Source: a virus
IMG/VR virus record: IMGVR_UViG_3300046820_001014
Location: 24,420-88,419 of that record
DNA: 64,000 nucleotides
Direction: 5' to 3' (one strand)
Below the pieces are notes generated by a model. That model saw only the letters and a program-made list of their open reading frames with translations, ran no database searches and had not been told where the DNA came from. Position numbers and translations under genes: made by a program. Shown piece by piece: positions 18,450 to 26,761 of the stretch; position 1 is the stretch's first letter; each line of letters begins with the position of its first letter.

Positions 18450-18808
18450 CTGGTTTAGAATCATTAGTATTAATTGGTAAAATAATTACTCCACTTATAG
18501 TACTAGGACTTAGTACAGCTATTAAATTCCTCTGGGATATTAAAATAAACTCTAAACAAGTACAAGAAGAGTTTCATAACTTTAAGATACAATTTACATC
18601 AGAAATCTCTTCTATTAAGAATAAGATTGATGTGCTAGATAGCAAGACAAGAGATTCTTATACCAAGTCTGATAGTGATAACAGATTACTTCTATTAGAG
18701 AATAAGTTGATGAAGGAGATGACAGATCAATTTACCAAGCTTAGAGATTTGATTTATTCTACATTAAATAGAAGTAAACAAACCTCCAAACCTGATAAGG
18801 TTGATTAG
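18446..18808 (+). CDS. Membrane-anchored coiled-coil protein (120 aa)
   Basis: The N-terminal transmembrane helix (SLVLIGKIITPLIVLGLSTAI) is followed by a long heptad-patterned coiled coil (residues 35-110). This topology occurs in phage holin-accessory, spanin-like and tail-chaperone proteins, and no sequence family was recognised. It is the last gene of the + block. Its TAG stop (18806-18808) overlaps the TAA stop of the convergent thyX gene, so no separate terminator lies between the two blocks. Confidence 0.5.
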   Translation: MTGLESLVLIGKIITPLIVLGLSTAIKFLWDIKINSKQVQEEFHNFKIQFTSEISSIKNKIDVLDSKTRDSYTKSDSDNRLLLLENKLMKEMTDQFTKLRDLIYSTLNRSKQTSKPDKVD

Positions 18809-19497
18809 TTATTCCAAGCTTCTAAAGTATATTGAAAAGGGTTCCCCTCAATAAACTTAACTAAGTTTAACATTTCTTGTGCTATCTCTCTAATTTCTAA
18901 TTGAGCATGCTCACTATTCCTAAGTTTTAAGAAGTTAGCAAAGCTTCTCATATTAAATTGCACATCAGCTTGTATTTGAGAGTTATAAGTTTTAAAGTAT
19001 CTAGCAGATTCTTTAGCTCTCTTTCTACCAATAATTGGAGTAAGATCTTCTAATGCTTTATGATATAAAGAATTACCAATTCTAGTATAGTTATCTAGTA
19101 ACTCCATCCAACTAACACTTCCCCAATTAGCATCTACTTGAGTACCAATATAATTCATATTATGATGTTTTTCATCTACAAGAACATCTTTCCAATCTTC
19201 AGGTAAATAATACTTATCTTCCTTCAACTCTTTATACCTAGCACTTTCAGCGTTAATAGAGGCTATTCTATGCTTTAGTAAATGAATATGAGATGCAATA
19301 TCACAATTAACTAAGAAGTGTACAGAACCTTTTTCAAAAGGTGTTTCATGACCATTACTCCACAGTGAGTTAATTAATGCTGGTATTCTAGCTTTCTTAT
19401 CTTCTGTAAGTTCTCTACTAGTACTTGTCCAAGCTGAGCAAGCTATTGTAGTGTCATCCCCGTAGTAACCTAACAAAATTACTGTATTTTTATTCAT
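18805..19497 (-). CDS. thyX: FAD-dependent thymidylate synthase ThyX
   Basis: This 230-aa protein carries the ThyX signature in a slightly altered form: KHRIASINAES instead of RHRxxSxNExS (Lys replaces the first Arg), followed by ARYKEL. It has the family's C-terminal QADVQFNMRSFANFLKLR segment with the conserved arginines. ThyX makes dTMP from dUMP using methylene-tetrahydrofolate, FAD and NADPH. Its first eight bases overlap the HNH gene just upstream. A separate severed copy of a thyX 5' end lies beyond that HNH gene (20091-20153), so the present start was regenerated during homing-endonuclease insertion. Confidence 0.92.
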   Translation of the reverse strand: MNKNTVILLGYYGDDTTIACSAWTSTSRELTEDKKARIPALINSLWSNGHETPFEKGSVHFLVNCDIASHIHLLKHRIASINAESARYKELKEDKYYLPEDWKDVLVDEKHHNMNYIGTQVDANWGSVSWMELLDNYTRIGNSLYHKALEDLTPIIGRKRAKESARYFKTYNSQIQADVQFNMRSFANFLKLRNSEHAQLEIREIAQEMLNLVKFIEGNPFQYTLEAWNN

Positions 19498-20053
19498 TGA
19501 TATAATATTTTTTATTTGTTTTATTAAATTTAATTACACCTAACTCAATAAGTTTAAATGCAATTTCTTGTAATTGGTTGTGTAAATTTTTATGTTCTAT
19601 TTCATTATTATATAATAATAAATTATCTAAATCATTATTTAATTTATTACCATCAATATGGTGAATACCTTCTCCAGAACCTTTAGAATTTCTATTTAAT
19701 TTTCTACCTAAAAATTCTTCCATAATATATACATGTTCTAATTTATAACAAGACCAACCACTAGTATTGCTAGATATATCACCTGTTTGTATATATTTAT
19801 AACCTCTTCCAGAAATGTATTCTCCTTTACCAGTTCTAAATATATGTTTAGGCTTATAAGAATGCTTTAATCCTTTAGCAAAAGAATTTCCAAAATGCTT
19901 TTTAAAACTTTCTCTATTTAAATAGAAAGTTCTTTTTGCTCTTAATTGTATTGCATCCCAAGTTCTGTTTGGTAATAAATCTAAAAGCTCTTCTTTACTT
20001 AAAGTTTCGTAATTTAATTTTAAAATATTATCTTCTATCGTTGTCCATTTCAT
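19490..20053 (-). CDS. HNH homing endonuclease with N-terminal DNA-binding domain
   Basis: This 187-aa protein has an N-terminal helix-turn-helix-like segment (WTTIEDNILKLNYETLSKEELLDLLPNRTWDAIQLRAKR, a SANT/Myb-like homing-endonuclease module). It is followed by an HNH nuclease core: EHVYIMEEFLGR, then GIHHIDGNKLNNDLDNLLL, then a final HKNLH. It has invaded the thyX locus: a thyX 5' remnant lies upstream and the intact thyX starts inside its last codons. A TGTATAA box lies about 20 bases before its ATG. Confidence 0.88.
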   Translation of the reverse strand: MKWTTIEDNILKLNYETLSKEELLDLLPNRTWDAIQLRAKRTFYLNRESFKKHFGNSFAKGLKHSYKPKHIFRTGKGEYISGRGYKYIQTGDISSNTSGWSCYKLEHVYIMEEFLGRKLNRNSKGSGEGIHHIDGNKLNNDLDNLLLYNNEIEHKNLHNQLQEIAFKLIELGVIKFNKTNKKYYINE

Positions 20054-20090
20054 ATATTTGATTTTTATACAAATATATGAAAATTATGGT

Positions 20091-20153
20091 TCAAATAAAA
20101 GCTATAACCTCATCAGAACCATAATATCCTAATAACTCTACTTTATTTCTCAT
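20091..20153 (-). pseudogene. thyX: Severed 5' end of thyX (20 codons)
   Basis: The translation is MRNKVELLGYYGSDEVIAFI then stop. It matches the beginning of the intact ThyX (MNKNTVILLGYYGDDTTIACS) at the shared LLGYYG.D...IA. Its ATG overlaps the stop of the upstream gene (ATGA), the normal gene junction in this operon. This marks the original thyX start. The frame runs off into HNH flanking sequence after IA. The two copies differ at many silent positions, so the intact start came from a different thyX allele with the endonuclease and is not a simple local duplication. Confidence 0.75.
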
Positions 20154-20425
20154 AATTTAGTTTGATAAACAATTATTGTTTTTTCTACAGGTTCTACTTC
20201 AGTTAAATCAGAATCAATATCATCTTCTTTTAATCCAGCACCTATCCATTGATCATAACCAAAGTTATAGAATTTACCTTCTATACTTTTAATAATTACT
20301 ACATGTGGATTAAAATCTCCATCATCTATATAATCATTAACTAAAGTATCTTGAATTATTTCAAATCCTTCAATTTCTCTTTCATCTATAAATTGTTCTA
20401 TTTGTTCTTTTGTTAATTTTCTCAT
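20150..20425 (-). CDS. Hypothetical acidic protein (91 aa)
   Basis: A soluble protein with a helical, acidic N-terminus (LTKEQIEQFIDEREIEGFEIIQD) and a beta-rich C-terminus. No domain recognised. It is coupled on both sides: its start overlaps the dNMP kinase stop and its stop overlaps the old thyX start (20153). It is part of the nucleotide-metabolism operon. Confidence 0.5.
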   Translation of the reverse strand: MRKLTKEQIEQFIDEREIEGFEIIQDTLVNDYIDDGDFNPHVVIIKSIEGKFYNFGYDQWIGAGLKEDDIDSDLTEVEPVEKTIIVYQTKL

Positions 20426-21219
20426 TCTATTATTTTAAAGTGTTGTAACATCTTTTTTACTTCTTCAATTAATTCTTCAAGTGATCCGTTATTTTCAATG
20501 ACATAATCAAAAGCATAATCATCTAATTCATTTTCACTAGGATGAACAGGAATTCCATCAGGGAAAGAAATGTTTGAGTTGTAAAAAGTTTGTGTTTCAA
20601 AATGTCTATTAACTCTAACACAAATACCTCCTCTATCCTTAATAGCTTGATACTCATTAGGAAATCTAAGATCTGTTATAATCCATCTACTAGGATTACG
20701 CTCACTCATCTTCTGAGGTTTCCAATCAGCAAATAGAGCATTAACCCACACATTAGGATGAAGATTATTTCTCATTGCTTCTGTACCTACTTTTTGAAGA
20801 AGTTCTCTTATTGTAATATTAACTTCTCTAGTTATGTCTGCATAATAATCAGCATATCTATCACAAGCATCTTTATTTGAGAATACTACTTCTTGTAAAT
20901 TAGAGTTACGTGTTTTCCATAACCTCCATTCTTCACCAAGATTAGTCATTTTAAACTCTTGGTCTTCAAACTTCTCAATAGAAATGCCTGTAAGAATAGA
21001 TGCTATTTGTTTTAATTTACCTGCAAACTTTTTGATCTGCCACCTATTATTTATATCTAATCCTCCAACTTCTAACCAATCATTATACTCATTTAAAATG
21101 GTACTATTAGTATCATATTTATTTTTAATAGTTTCAAATTCAATAAGAAAATCAATTATCTTACCAACCGTATCTTTACCACTACCCATCTTCCCTGAGA
21201 TGCCTATTAAGTTATTCAT
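20422..21219 (-). CDS. Deoxynucleoside monophosphate kinase (T4 gp1-like)
   Basis: This 265-aa protein starts with a P-loop, GISGKMGSGKDTVGKII (residues 5-21), the form typical of phage dNMP kinases. Later segments match the same family: a helical region with IRELLQKVGTEAMR, then WIITDLRFPNEYQAI near residue 180 (the Walker B-like DxRxxNE segment). It would phosphorylate dNMPs to dNDPs, feeding the phage's own synthesis together with NrdAB and ThyX. The start overlaps the upstream stop. Confidence 0.8.
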   Translation of the reverse strand: MNNLIGISGKMGSGKDTVGKIIDFLIEFETIKNKYDTNSTILNEYNDWLEVGGLDINNRWQIKKFAGKLKQIASILTGISIEKFEDQEFKMTNLGEEWRLWKTRNSNLQEVVFSNKDACDRYADYYADITREVNITIRELLQKVGTEAMRNNLHPNVWVNALFADWKPQKMSERNPSRWIITDLRFPNEYQAIKDRGGICVRVNRHFETQTFYNSNISFPDGIPVHPSENELDDYAFDYVIENNGSLEELIEEVKKMLQHFKIIE

Positions 21220-21460
21220 CTTTTAATTTTTCAATTTTATAAGTACTATATGTAGTCTTAAATATACCTTCTTCATTTAAAGGTTCTGTAACTATAGATG
21301 TATCTAATATATCCCACATTCTTTTACCGTAAACTACAAATCTTTCCCCTACTGTAGGTGGAGTTTTGTATTCTCCAATAAAAGTATATCCTTCATTTAC
21401 ACCATTAGGGTGATTATTATTAAATACATCATCTGTTATTTTAGTTACTTTTACTTTCAT
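21212..21460 (-). CDS. Hypothetical protein (82 aa)
   Basis: A small, probably beta-barrel protein (VKVTKITDDV...GERFVVYGKRMWDILDTSIV). No motif recognised. It sits between ligase and dNMP kinase, two bases after the ligase stop and overlapping the kinase start. The repeated short strands resemble small phage OB/SH3-like accessory proteins, but that is only a guess. Confidence 0.45.
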   Translation of the reverse strand: MKVKVTKITDDVFNNNHPNGVNEGYTFIGEYKTPPTVGERFVVYGKRMWDILDTSIVTEPLNEEGIFKTTYSTYKIEKLKDE

Positions 21461-21462
21461 AA

Positions 21463-22098
21463 TTATTTATCATATCTAATTCTTACAAATCTAGGATGTC
21501 TAAATTTACCATCTGGTGTTAATTGCATACATTCTACTTCTAAAGTTTCTCCTATTATATCTTTATTAAAATATAAAACTCTTTCTTCATCATTTAATCC
21601 TGTACCTACATTACCCATTTCAGTAATAAACCCTCCTAGTTTACCTGCTAATCTACCTTTACCTTCAAATATATTTAGTATCTTAACATCATAAGTTTCT
21701 TCATTCTTAACTTTTAATCTTTTATCTCCTTGTCTAAGAATTAATCCTTCATGTCCTAAGTTATGATATTTATTAAATAGTGAAGTTATAAACTCTTTAG
21801 ATGGATTTATATACTCTCCTATTAATAATCTATCATCTATTTCTGGAGAAAGAGTATAAACATGTTCTGATAATATAGTTTTTTCTTTAGTAAAAGTTCT
21901 AACATTTTCTATTGTAGTTTTAAAACTACCACAAAATATTTCAGCTACTTCAAAATCTAAATCTGGTATATTATATAAAGGTTTATTTTTTCTACTAATA
22001 TATTGACCATCTATTTTATGACATCTTACACCATCTATCTTAATAGATATTTCCCAACTACCTTTTAAATCTTCTTTTTCCCAAAGTTTAAATTTCAT
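21463..22098 (-). CDS. ATP-dependent DNA ligase (minimal)
   Basis: This 211-aa protein has the nucleotidyltransferase core of ATP-dependent ligases. The adenylation motif is KIDGVR (motif I, KxDG, residues 23-28), with motif III-like segments after it, HEGLILRQGDKRLKVKN (motif IV region) and TYDVKILNIFEGKGR (motif V). The C-terminal portion ends in an OB-type segment, LEVECMQLTPDGKFRHPRFVRIR. It is shorter than T7 ligase (359 aa), so it is a minimal enzyme. It would seal nicks during replication and lies in the metabolism operon. Confidence 0.82.
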   Translation of the reverse strand: MKFKLWEKEDLKGSWEISIKIDGVRCHKIDGQYISRKNKPLYNIPDLDFEVAEIFCGSFKTTIENVRTFTKEKTILSEHVYTLSPEIDDRLLIGEYINPSKEFITSLFNKYHNLGHEGLILRQGDKRLKVKNEETYDVKILNIFEGKGRLAGKLGGFITEMGNVGTGLNDEERVLYFNKDIIGETLEVECMQLTPDGKFRHPRFVRIRYDK

Positions 22099-22116
22099 TT
22101 ATTTTAATTTTATAAC

Positions 22117-22434
22117 TTAAGTATAGCGTTTATTAGTGCCTTCTACATTTCTAGCAACTCCATCAGCAGTCCTTTTATTTAACCACAATAAAGCTTCGTC
22201 TAATTTAGTAATAGCAATACTATTTTCTCTACAAGGAAACTTACCATTTAAATAATTAAGTCTATTAATAAGAACTGCTAAGAGTTCTTCATTAGTAGTA
22301 CCATCATTTACAGTAATAAGTTCTGTAGAACCTTCTTGTTTAGGTTGTTTTTCAATAAATTGAATTGTTTGTCCATTACTAGAATTTTCAAAATTCTTGG
22401 CAATATATTTATGCCCTTCTGTTAGTATAATCAT
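22117..22434 (-). CDS. Hypothetical protein (105 aa)
   Basis: The N-terminal 45 residues are beta-rich. The C-terminal half (NEELLAVLINRLNYLNGKFPCRENSIAITKLDEALLWLNKRTADR-like) resembles the short helical hairpin often called Acb2/Tad1-like or 'DUF7681-like' in phages: it has the recurrent pattern NR...C.EN..A...L.EAL.WL..R. Small Acb2-like proteins bind cyclic nucleotides to block CBASS or Thoeris defence. The pattern match is real to my eye, but the assignment is an inference. Confidence 0.5.
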   Translation of the reverse strand: MIILTEGHKYIAKNFENSSNGQTIQFIEKQPKQEGSTELITVNDGTTNEELLAVLINRLNYLNGKFPCRENSIAITKLDEALLWLNKRTADGVARNVEGTNKRYT

Positions 22435-22438
22435 AATT

Positions 22439-22921
22439 TTATTGTTTTAAATCATTCCAATTAGGTTCAAAGAAGTTAATACCTTTAAGTACCTTATTAT
22501 CTACAGTTCTTTTAATAATAAACTTACCATCAGGTAACTGAGTATAGTAAGTAGATATTTCTTTATCTGTATAAGCTTTAACACTCCTTACAGCTTCTTC
22601 TTCAGTAAGACAAAGCTTACTCATATTACTAGTATACACTCTATCTATAAGCATCTCTGGATCTAATCCATGAATCATAGCTGCTTGAGTAACTACAAAG
22701 TATAAATCTCCTATAGCATCAGCAATTCCTGCTAAATTAGGTTTATATATTTGATCAGTATTATTAGAAGCTGTATATAATTCATCTAAAAGCTCATTAG
22801 TTTCTTCTTGAATTAATCTCCAAGCTAATTCTGCTTCTTCTTCAGTAGTTACTTGTGGAGTATTTCTATTTGGCAATCCAAAACAAGAACGCCAATTTTT
22901 TATCTTATTTATTCCAGTCAT
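22439..22921 (-). CDS. MazG-like NTP pyrophosphohydrolase
   Basis: This 160-aa all-alpha protein has the MazG/dUTPase-superfamily metal-binding pattern: LIQEETNELLDEL (EExxE, residues 36-48), then ADAIGDLYFVVTQAA (ExxD-like, D at about 68-72). These enzymes hydrolyse NTPs/dNTPs to NMPs and pyrophosphate. In a phage they can supply dNMPs to the kinase or lower ppGpp-type alarms. It lies between RNR and ligase. The last 17 bases of its neighbour overlap its start. Confidence 0.78.
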   Translation of the reverse strand: MTGINKIKNWRSCFGLPNRNTPQVTTEEEAELAWRLIQEETNELLDELYTASNNTDQIYKPNLAGIADAIGDLYFVVTQAAMIHGLDPEMLIDRVYTSNMSKLCLTEEEAVRSVKAYTDKEISTYYTQLPDGKFIIKRTVDNKVLKGINFFEPNWNDLKQ

Positions 22922-23312
22922 TTTTTAATCTGTTTTCTAATTCATAAATAAATATTAAATGATAAGCTACCCATTGATTACTTGCAGTAGCTTTATTCTC
23001 TGCAAGATTTTCAGTAAAGTATCTAAGGATACCTGCAATGTGAGGAGTAGTAAGATCTTTAAGAGGTTTATAAACAGTCTCAGGAAGCCTATTATTAAAC
23101 TCATCATAGTTCTGTCCCCATATAAAGACTTCTCTTATCTCAGGCATCAAGTCATAAATAGTACTTTCCTTTAAGTTACCTACAACTCTAGTATAATCAA
23201 AACCTCCATCTATTAAGATAAAGTTACCTTCATCATCAGTATCTTCTTTAAAATCATGTCTATGGAAAGAAAATAACTTTCCATTTTTATTCTCTACATA
23301 TCCTATTCTCAT
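22905..23312 (-). CDS. Hypothetical protein (135 aa)
   Basis: This opens with beta strands (GYVENKNGKLFSFHRHDF), followed by acidic loops and a helical C-terminus ending NRLKNDWNK. It resembles a conserved class of unknown phage proteins in which a segment about 'FSFHRHDF...D..G..IDGG.DY.R' recurs. No biochemical role is known to me. It is coupled to the HNH gene upstream (ATGA) and to the MazG-like gene downstream. Confidence 0.5.
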   Translation of the reverse strand: MRIGYVENKNGKLFSFHRHDFKEDTDDEGNFILIDGGFDYTRVVGNLKESTIYDLMPEIREVFIWGQNYDEFNNRLPETVYKPLKDLTTPHIAGILRYFTENLAENKATASNQWVAYHLIFIYELENRLKNDWNK

Positions 23313-23821
23313 TTTGTTATTTCTTTACTTATTCTTATTTCTTTTAGTGCTGGTGCTAATTTCATAAAATCTTCATAACTAAATATATCTGATTTAAGTC
23401 TATTACATGTCCAACAACAAGGGGCAACATTATCTATTGTGTAACCTTTTAAGTTATCTTTTCTATCTAATTGATGTGCTCTAGAGAAATTTTTACCCCA
23501 ATTTTTAGAATATTTATTATAAACTAGCTCTTTACCACAGTAAGTACATTCATTATGTAAAATTATTTCTTTAAATTCCTCAAAACTTAAAGTAAATTCT
23601 ACTTTTCTGTTTCTGTGATTTTTTAATTCATTATAAATAAATAAATATTCCTCTCCTTTTTGAGTACAACTTCTACATTTACAACTGTGAGTTTTTAAAC
23701 TTCCAGCCTGTAAAGATAATTCTTTACCACAACCTAAACAATTATAGATGTAGATTTTATATCTAACTCCTTTTCCAGTTACTCTTGTTTCTTTTCTTAA
23801 ACAATTTTCTTTTAATAACAT
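23309..23821 (-). CDS. HNH endonuclease (zinc-finger type), free-standing
   Basis: This 170-aa protein has an N-terminal Cys zinc ribbon (CLGCGKEL...CKCRSC), then an HNH core with CTYCGKELVYN, HQLDRKDNLKGYTIDNVAPCCWTCNRLK. The Cx2C-H-D..N..PCCW.CN layout matches phage HNH mobile nucleases. It is inserted directly after nrdA and shares four bases with the next gene (ATGA). A CGTATAA box lies at 23850-23856, about 29 bases before its ATG, so it probably has its own promoter. Confidence 0.87.
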   Translation of the reverse strand: MLLKENCLRKETRVTGKGVRYKIYIYNCLGCGKELSLQAGSLKTHSCKCRSCTQKGEEYLFIYNELKNHRNRKVEFTLSFEEFKEIILHNECTYCGKELVYNKYSKNWGKNFSRAHQLDRKDNLKGYTIDNVAPCCWTCNRLKSDIFSYEDFMKLAPALKEIRISKEITK

Positions 23822-23849
23822 ATTTGCAGTGTTTTATTATACACTACAA

Positions 23850-23856
23850 TTATACG
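23850..23856 (-). promoter_or_regulatory. CGTATAA site before an HNH gene
   Basis: Minus-strand CGTATAA 29 bases upstream of the HNH gene starting at 23821. Located in the 43-base gap after nrdA. Confidence 0.55.
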
Positions 23857-23864
23857 AAAAATAT

Positions 23865-25580
23865 TTAACCTTCACAAAACACACACTCTTCAAATGTGCT
23901 ACCTTTCATATCTCTAGACAAAATAGATTCTGTCCTTACATAGTATAAACTCTTAAGTCCTTCTTCCCAAGCTGTGTAATGTACTTTATTAAACCACTTA
24001 GGTTCTACATCAGCAGGAAAGAATAAGTTTAAGGATATACCTTGATCTATAAACTTTTGCCAAATAGCAGCTTGTTTAACTAACTCTAACTGATTAATCT
24101 CATAAGCTGTAAGGAAAACCTCTTTTTCTTCATCTGTAAGAAACTCACACCATTGACAAGAACCTTTATGCTCTACTGCTAACTTATTCCAAAATTCAAA
24201 TGTATTATGTTCTGAGTATTTCTTAGATATAAGTCTTTCAAAGTTATAATTTCTTCTGATAAAAGTTCCTTTAGCAGATTGTTGAGTCCAAGCATTAGCT
24301 ACAATAGGTTCTAATCCTTGAGATACTCCACTACTAACTAATGAGTTTGTTGTAGTTGGAGCAATAGCAAAGAGTGCTAAGTTTCTATTCTCATCACACC
24401 ACTCAGGTTTACTTAATAGATTACCATACTTCTTATTATAAGATTCTCCCTGCTCCTTCATCCAAGATCCTATCTTATAAGATAGCCCTCTTGTTTGTAG
24501 AGATATAAATGGAATTTTCTTCTTTTGTAAATATGTATGCCAACCAAGTATTCCTAATCCTAGTAATCTACTCTTCTCAGCAAATCTTACAGCATTCTCA
24601 AATCCAGGTTTACCCTTAGCTTGAGATATAAAGTAAGACATATTAGTATCTAAGAATAATAGAGCTAACTCTATAAACTCAGGATCTTTCATTATATCAT
24701 CTATATAAATAGCATTAATAGATGCTAAGTCACAAACTACAGTATGAAGCTTATCATGAGGAGCCATAATTTCAGTACAGATATTAGTACCATCAATCTT
24801 TAAGTTTCTCTTAACCATATCTGCAGGTTTAAACTTATTAGCATTATGATAGTACATAATATAAGGCTGACCAGTCTTCATTCTAGCAGATAATGTTTCT
24901 GCCCATAGCTCTAAGTTCTCGGAGTTAGTTTTTAAGGATTCCATAAAGTAATCATCAATAGTAAAACAGTGATTTAAGTTTAAACACTGTCTATTAACAT
25001 CACCCTTAGGTTGTCTCATCTTTAAGAACTCCTTAGCATCCTTATGTCTAATAGGTAGATTAATAGATGCCGCACCTCTCCTAACAGAACCTTGATTAGC
25101 TGCTATAATAGCACTATCATATACCTTTAAGAAAGGTATTACACCTTCACTAAATCCTCCTACACTAATTGGTTCACCTCTACCTCTAATCTTATCTACT
25201 GTAATACCAACACCACCTCCCATCTTAGTAAGAAGAGCTAACTCATGAGCTTTTAAGTAAATATTATCTAAGGAGTCTTCTACTCTTTCTATAAAACAAG
25301 AAATTGTAAATCCTCTTGTAGTACCAGTATTCGCAAGTATAGGTGTGGCTGGGCATAACCAACCTTTCCACATATATTCAAACCATTTATCTTTAATTTT
25401 ACCTCTATCTAAATTAGTAAAAACCTCATGATCTAAATATTGAGATAAAGTAGTAGCAATTCTCCCATACATTTCTCTAGGAGTCTCATTATCTAAAAGA
25501 TGTTGTCTTTTTAAGGTTTTTAAACCTTCCTCTTTCATCCATTCAGGATAATCTACACCTTCTTTCCAGTTATCTATCAT
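23865..25580 (-). CDS. nrdA: Ribonucleotide reductase class I, alpha (catalytic) subunit
   Basis: This 571-aa protein reduces NDPs to dNDPs. Visible motifs: SCFIERVEDSLDNIY (first redox cysteine), KMGGGVGITVDKIRGRG, the NxCxE radical/active-site triad in TNICTEI, and a C-terminal CVFCEG (CxxC that regenerates the active site). At 571 aa it lacks the N-terminal ATP-cone of the E. coli enzyme (761 aa), so the usual dATP feedback inhibition is probably absent, a common phage adaptation. Five bases separate it from nrdB. Confidence 0.92.
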   Translation of the reverse strand: MIDNWKEGVDYPEWMKEEGLKTLKRQHLLDNETPREMYGRIATTLSQYLDHEVFTNLDRGKIKDKWFEYMWKGWLCPATPILANTGTTRGFTISCFIERVEDSLDNIYLKAHELALLTKMGGGVGITVDKIRGRGEPISVGGFSEGVIPFLKVYDSAIIAANQGSVRRGAASINLPIRHKDAKEFLKMRQPKGDVNRQCLNLNHCFTIDDYFMESLKTNSENLELWAETLSARMKTGQPYIMYYHNANKFKPADMVKRNLKIDGTNICTEIMAPHDKLHTVVCDLASINAIYIDDIMKDPEFIELALLFLDTNMSYFISQAKGKPGFENAVRFAEKSRLLGLGILGWHTYLQKKKIPFISLQTRGLSYKIGSWMKEQGESYNKKYGNLLSKPEWCDENRNLALFAIAPTTTNSLVSSGVSQGLEPIVANAWTQQSAKGTFIRRNYNFERLISKKYSEHNTFEFWNKLAVEHKGSCQWCEFLTDEEKEVFLTAYEINQLELVKQAAIWQKFIDQGISLNLFFPADVEPKWFNKVHYTAWEEGLKSLYYVRTESILSRDMKGSTFEECVFCEG

Positions 25581-25584
25581 ATTC

Positions 25585-26529
25585 TTAAAATAAATCTGTT
25601 CCTTTAAAAGTTACATCTGTATAATCACTTACTCTAACAGCAAAGAAATCTCCAAACTTTTGACCAGAACTTAACTCATCAAACCAACTCATCTCTTGTA
25701 AAAGAGTAGGATCTACATAGAACTGAGGATCGTAACCTAATTCCTTAGTCTTCATATTAATTCTATGAGTAATAAAGTTTTTAAGTTGTTCTTTAGTAAG
25801 AGTTCTAATAGAATCTTCAGCAAATAATTGATCTATAAAAGCAAATTCTAAATCTTTAGTTACTTTAGCAGCTTCATAAATATCTTCTCTAACCCAGCCT
25901 CTAGTAGAAGGACCTTCTTTACATAAAGTATTAAAGAGATATATACCTCCAATAGAGTGTAAATTTTCATCTCTAATAGAATAGTTAACTATTTGAGATA
26001 CACCCTTAAGTAAGTTTTCTTTCTGAAAAGATAAGAGTACTGCAAAACTAGAGAATAGTACACAACCTTCAGCAAATGCTGAGAAGATAGCTAAACTTGC
26101 TGCTACATCATGTGTGTCATAAGTGTTAGGTACTTCTAAGAAATAATCTAATTTATTCTTAGTTTTTTCATCATGTAAAAAAGCTTTAAAATCATCCAAT
26201 CCTAATTCCTCATTAATCATGGCATAGTTATCCATGTGTATTGATTCAAAGTAAGAGAATGCACTAGCCATCATAGCTACTTCTGGTTTAGGGAACCATT
26301 CAGCTACTCTTCTCCAGTAATCTCCTACTAAAATTTCCATTTGAGTAAATCCTTTTAAGATTCCTCCAATAACATTTTTTTCTCCTTGAGAGAGTGTATT
26401 CCAATCTTGAATATCTTGAGAAAGTTTAATCTCATCTTTAGTCCAGTGAACTAATTGCTGCTTGCGATAAAAATCATAAGCTTCTGGATATTCAAATGGT
26501 CTATAATAAGACCTATTATCTGTTAACAT
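25585..26529 (-). CDS. nrdB: Ribonucleotide reductase class I, beta (radical) subunit
   Basis: This 314-aa ferritin-fold protein has the di-iron ligands in ESIHMDNYAMINEELG (E..H then radical Tyr, matching E115, H118 and Y122 of E. coli), EGCVLFSSFA (E204-like) and RDENLHSIGG (E..H). The radical Tyr is present, so a standard diferric-tyrosyl or manganese enzyme is expected, not a Tyr-less class Ic. The C-terminal tail (VTFKGTDLF) would bind the alpha subunit. It forms a pair with nrdA. Confidence 0.92.
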   Translation of the reverse strand: MLTDNRSYYRPFEYPEAYDFYRKQQLVHWTKDEIKLSQDIQDWNTLSQGEKNVIGGILKGFTQMEILVGDYWRRVAEWFPKPEVAMMASAFSYFESIHMDNYAMINEELGLDDFKAFLHDEKTKNKLDYFLEVPNTYDTHDVAASLAIFSAFAEGCVLFSSFAVLLSFQKENLLKGVSQIVNYSIRDENLHSIGGIYLFNTLCKEGPSTRGWVREDIYEAAKVTKDLEFAFIDQLFAEDSIRTLTKEQLKNFITHRINMKTKELGYDPQFYVDPTLLQEMSWFDELSSGQKFGDFFAVRVSDYTDVTFKGTDLF

Positions 26530-26532
26530 ATT

Positions 26533-26760
26533 CTAACTTATTAAATTTTCAAAACTTAAATCATACTTCTCTAAAAGATCATTAAACTCTGTTCTAAGAG
26601 CTTCTATACTAATATCAGGACTCTCAGAGTAAGAATCTTTATTTATTATAAACCTATTTAAATCCCATAAGCATAAAGCCATATCTAAAGCTTTAACACA
26701 TCTAAAATGAGCCTGAATATCATCAGACTCATCTAGATTAAACTTTAATTCTGCTTGCAT
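26533..26760 (-). CDS. Hypothetical protein (75 aa)
   Basis: A short helical acidic protein. I place the start at the ATG 26760, one base after the upstream stop. A longer reading needs a non-ATG start inside the previous gene. The content (DIQAHFRCVKALDMALCLWDLNRF) has the look of small phage RNR-neighbour proteins of unknown function that often precede nrdB. It lies three bases before nrdB. Confidence 0.5.
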   Translation of the reverse strand: MQAELKFNLDESDDIQAHFRCVKALDMALCLWDLNRFIINKDSYSESPDISIEALRTEFNDLLEKYDLSFENLIS

Positions 26761-26761
26761 A

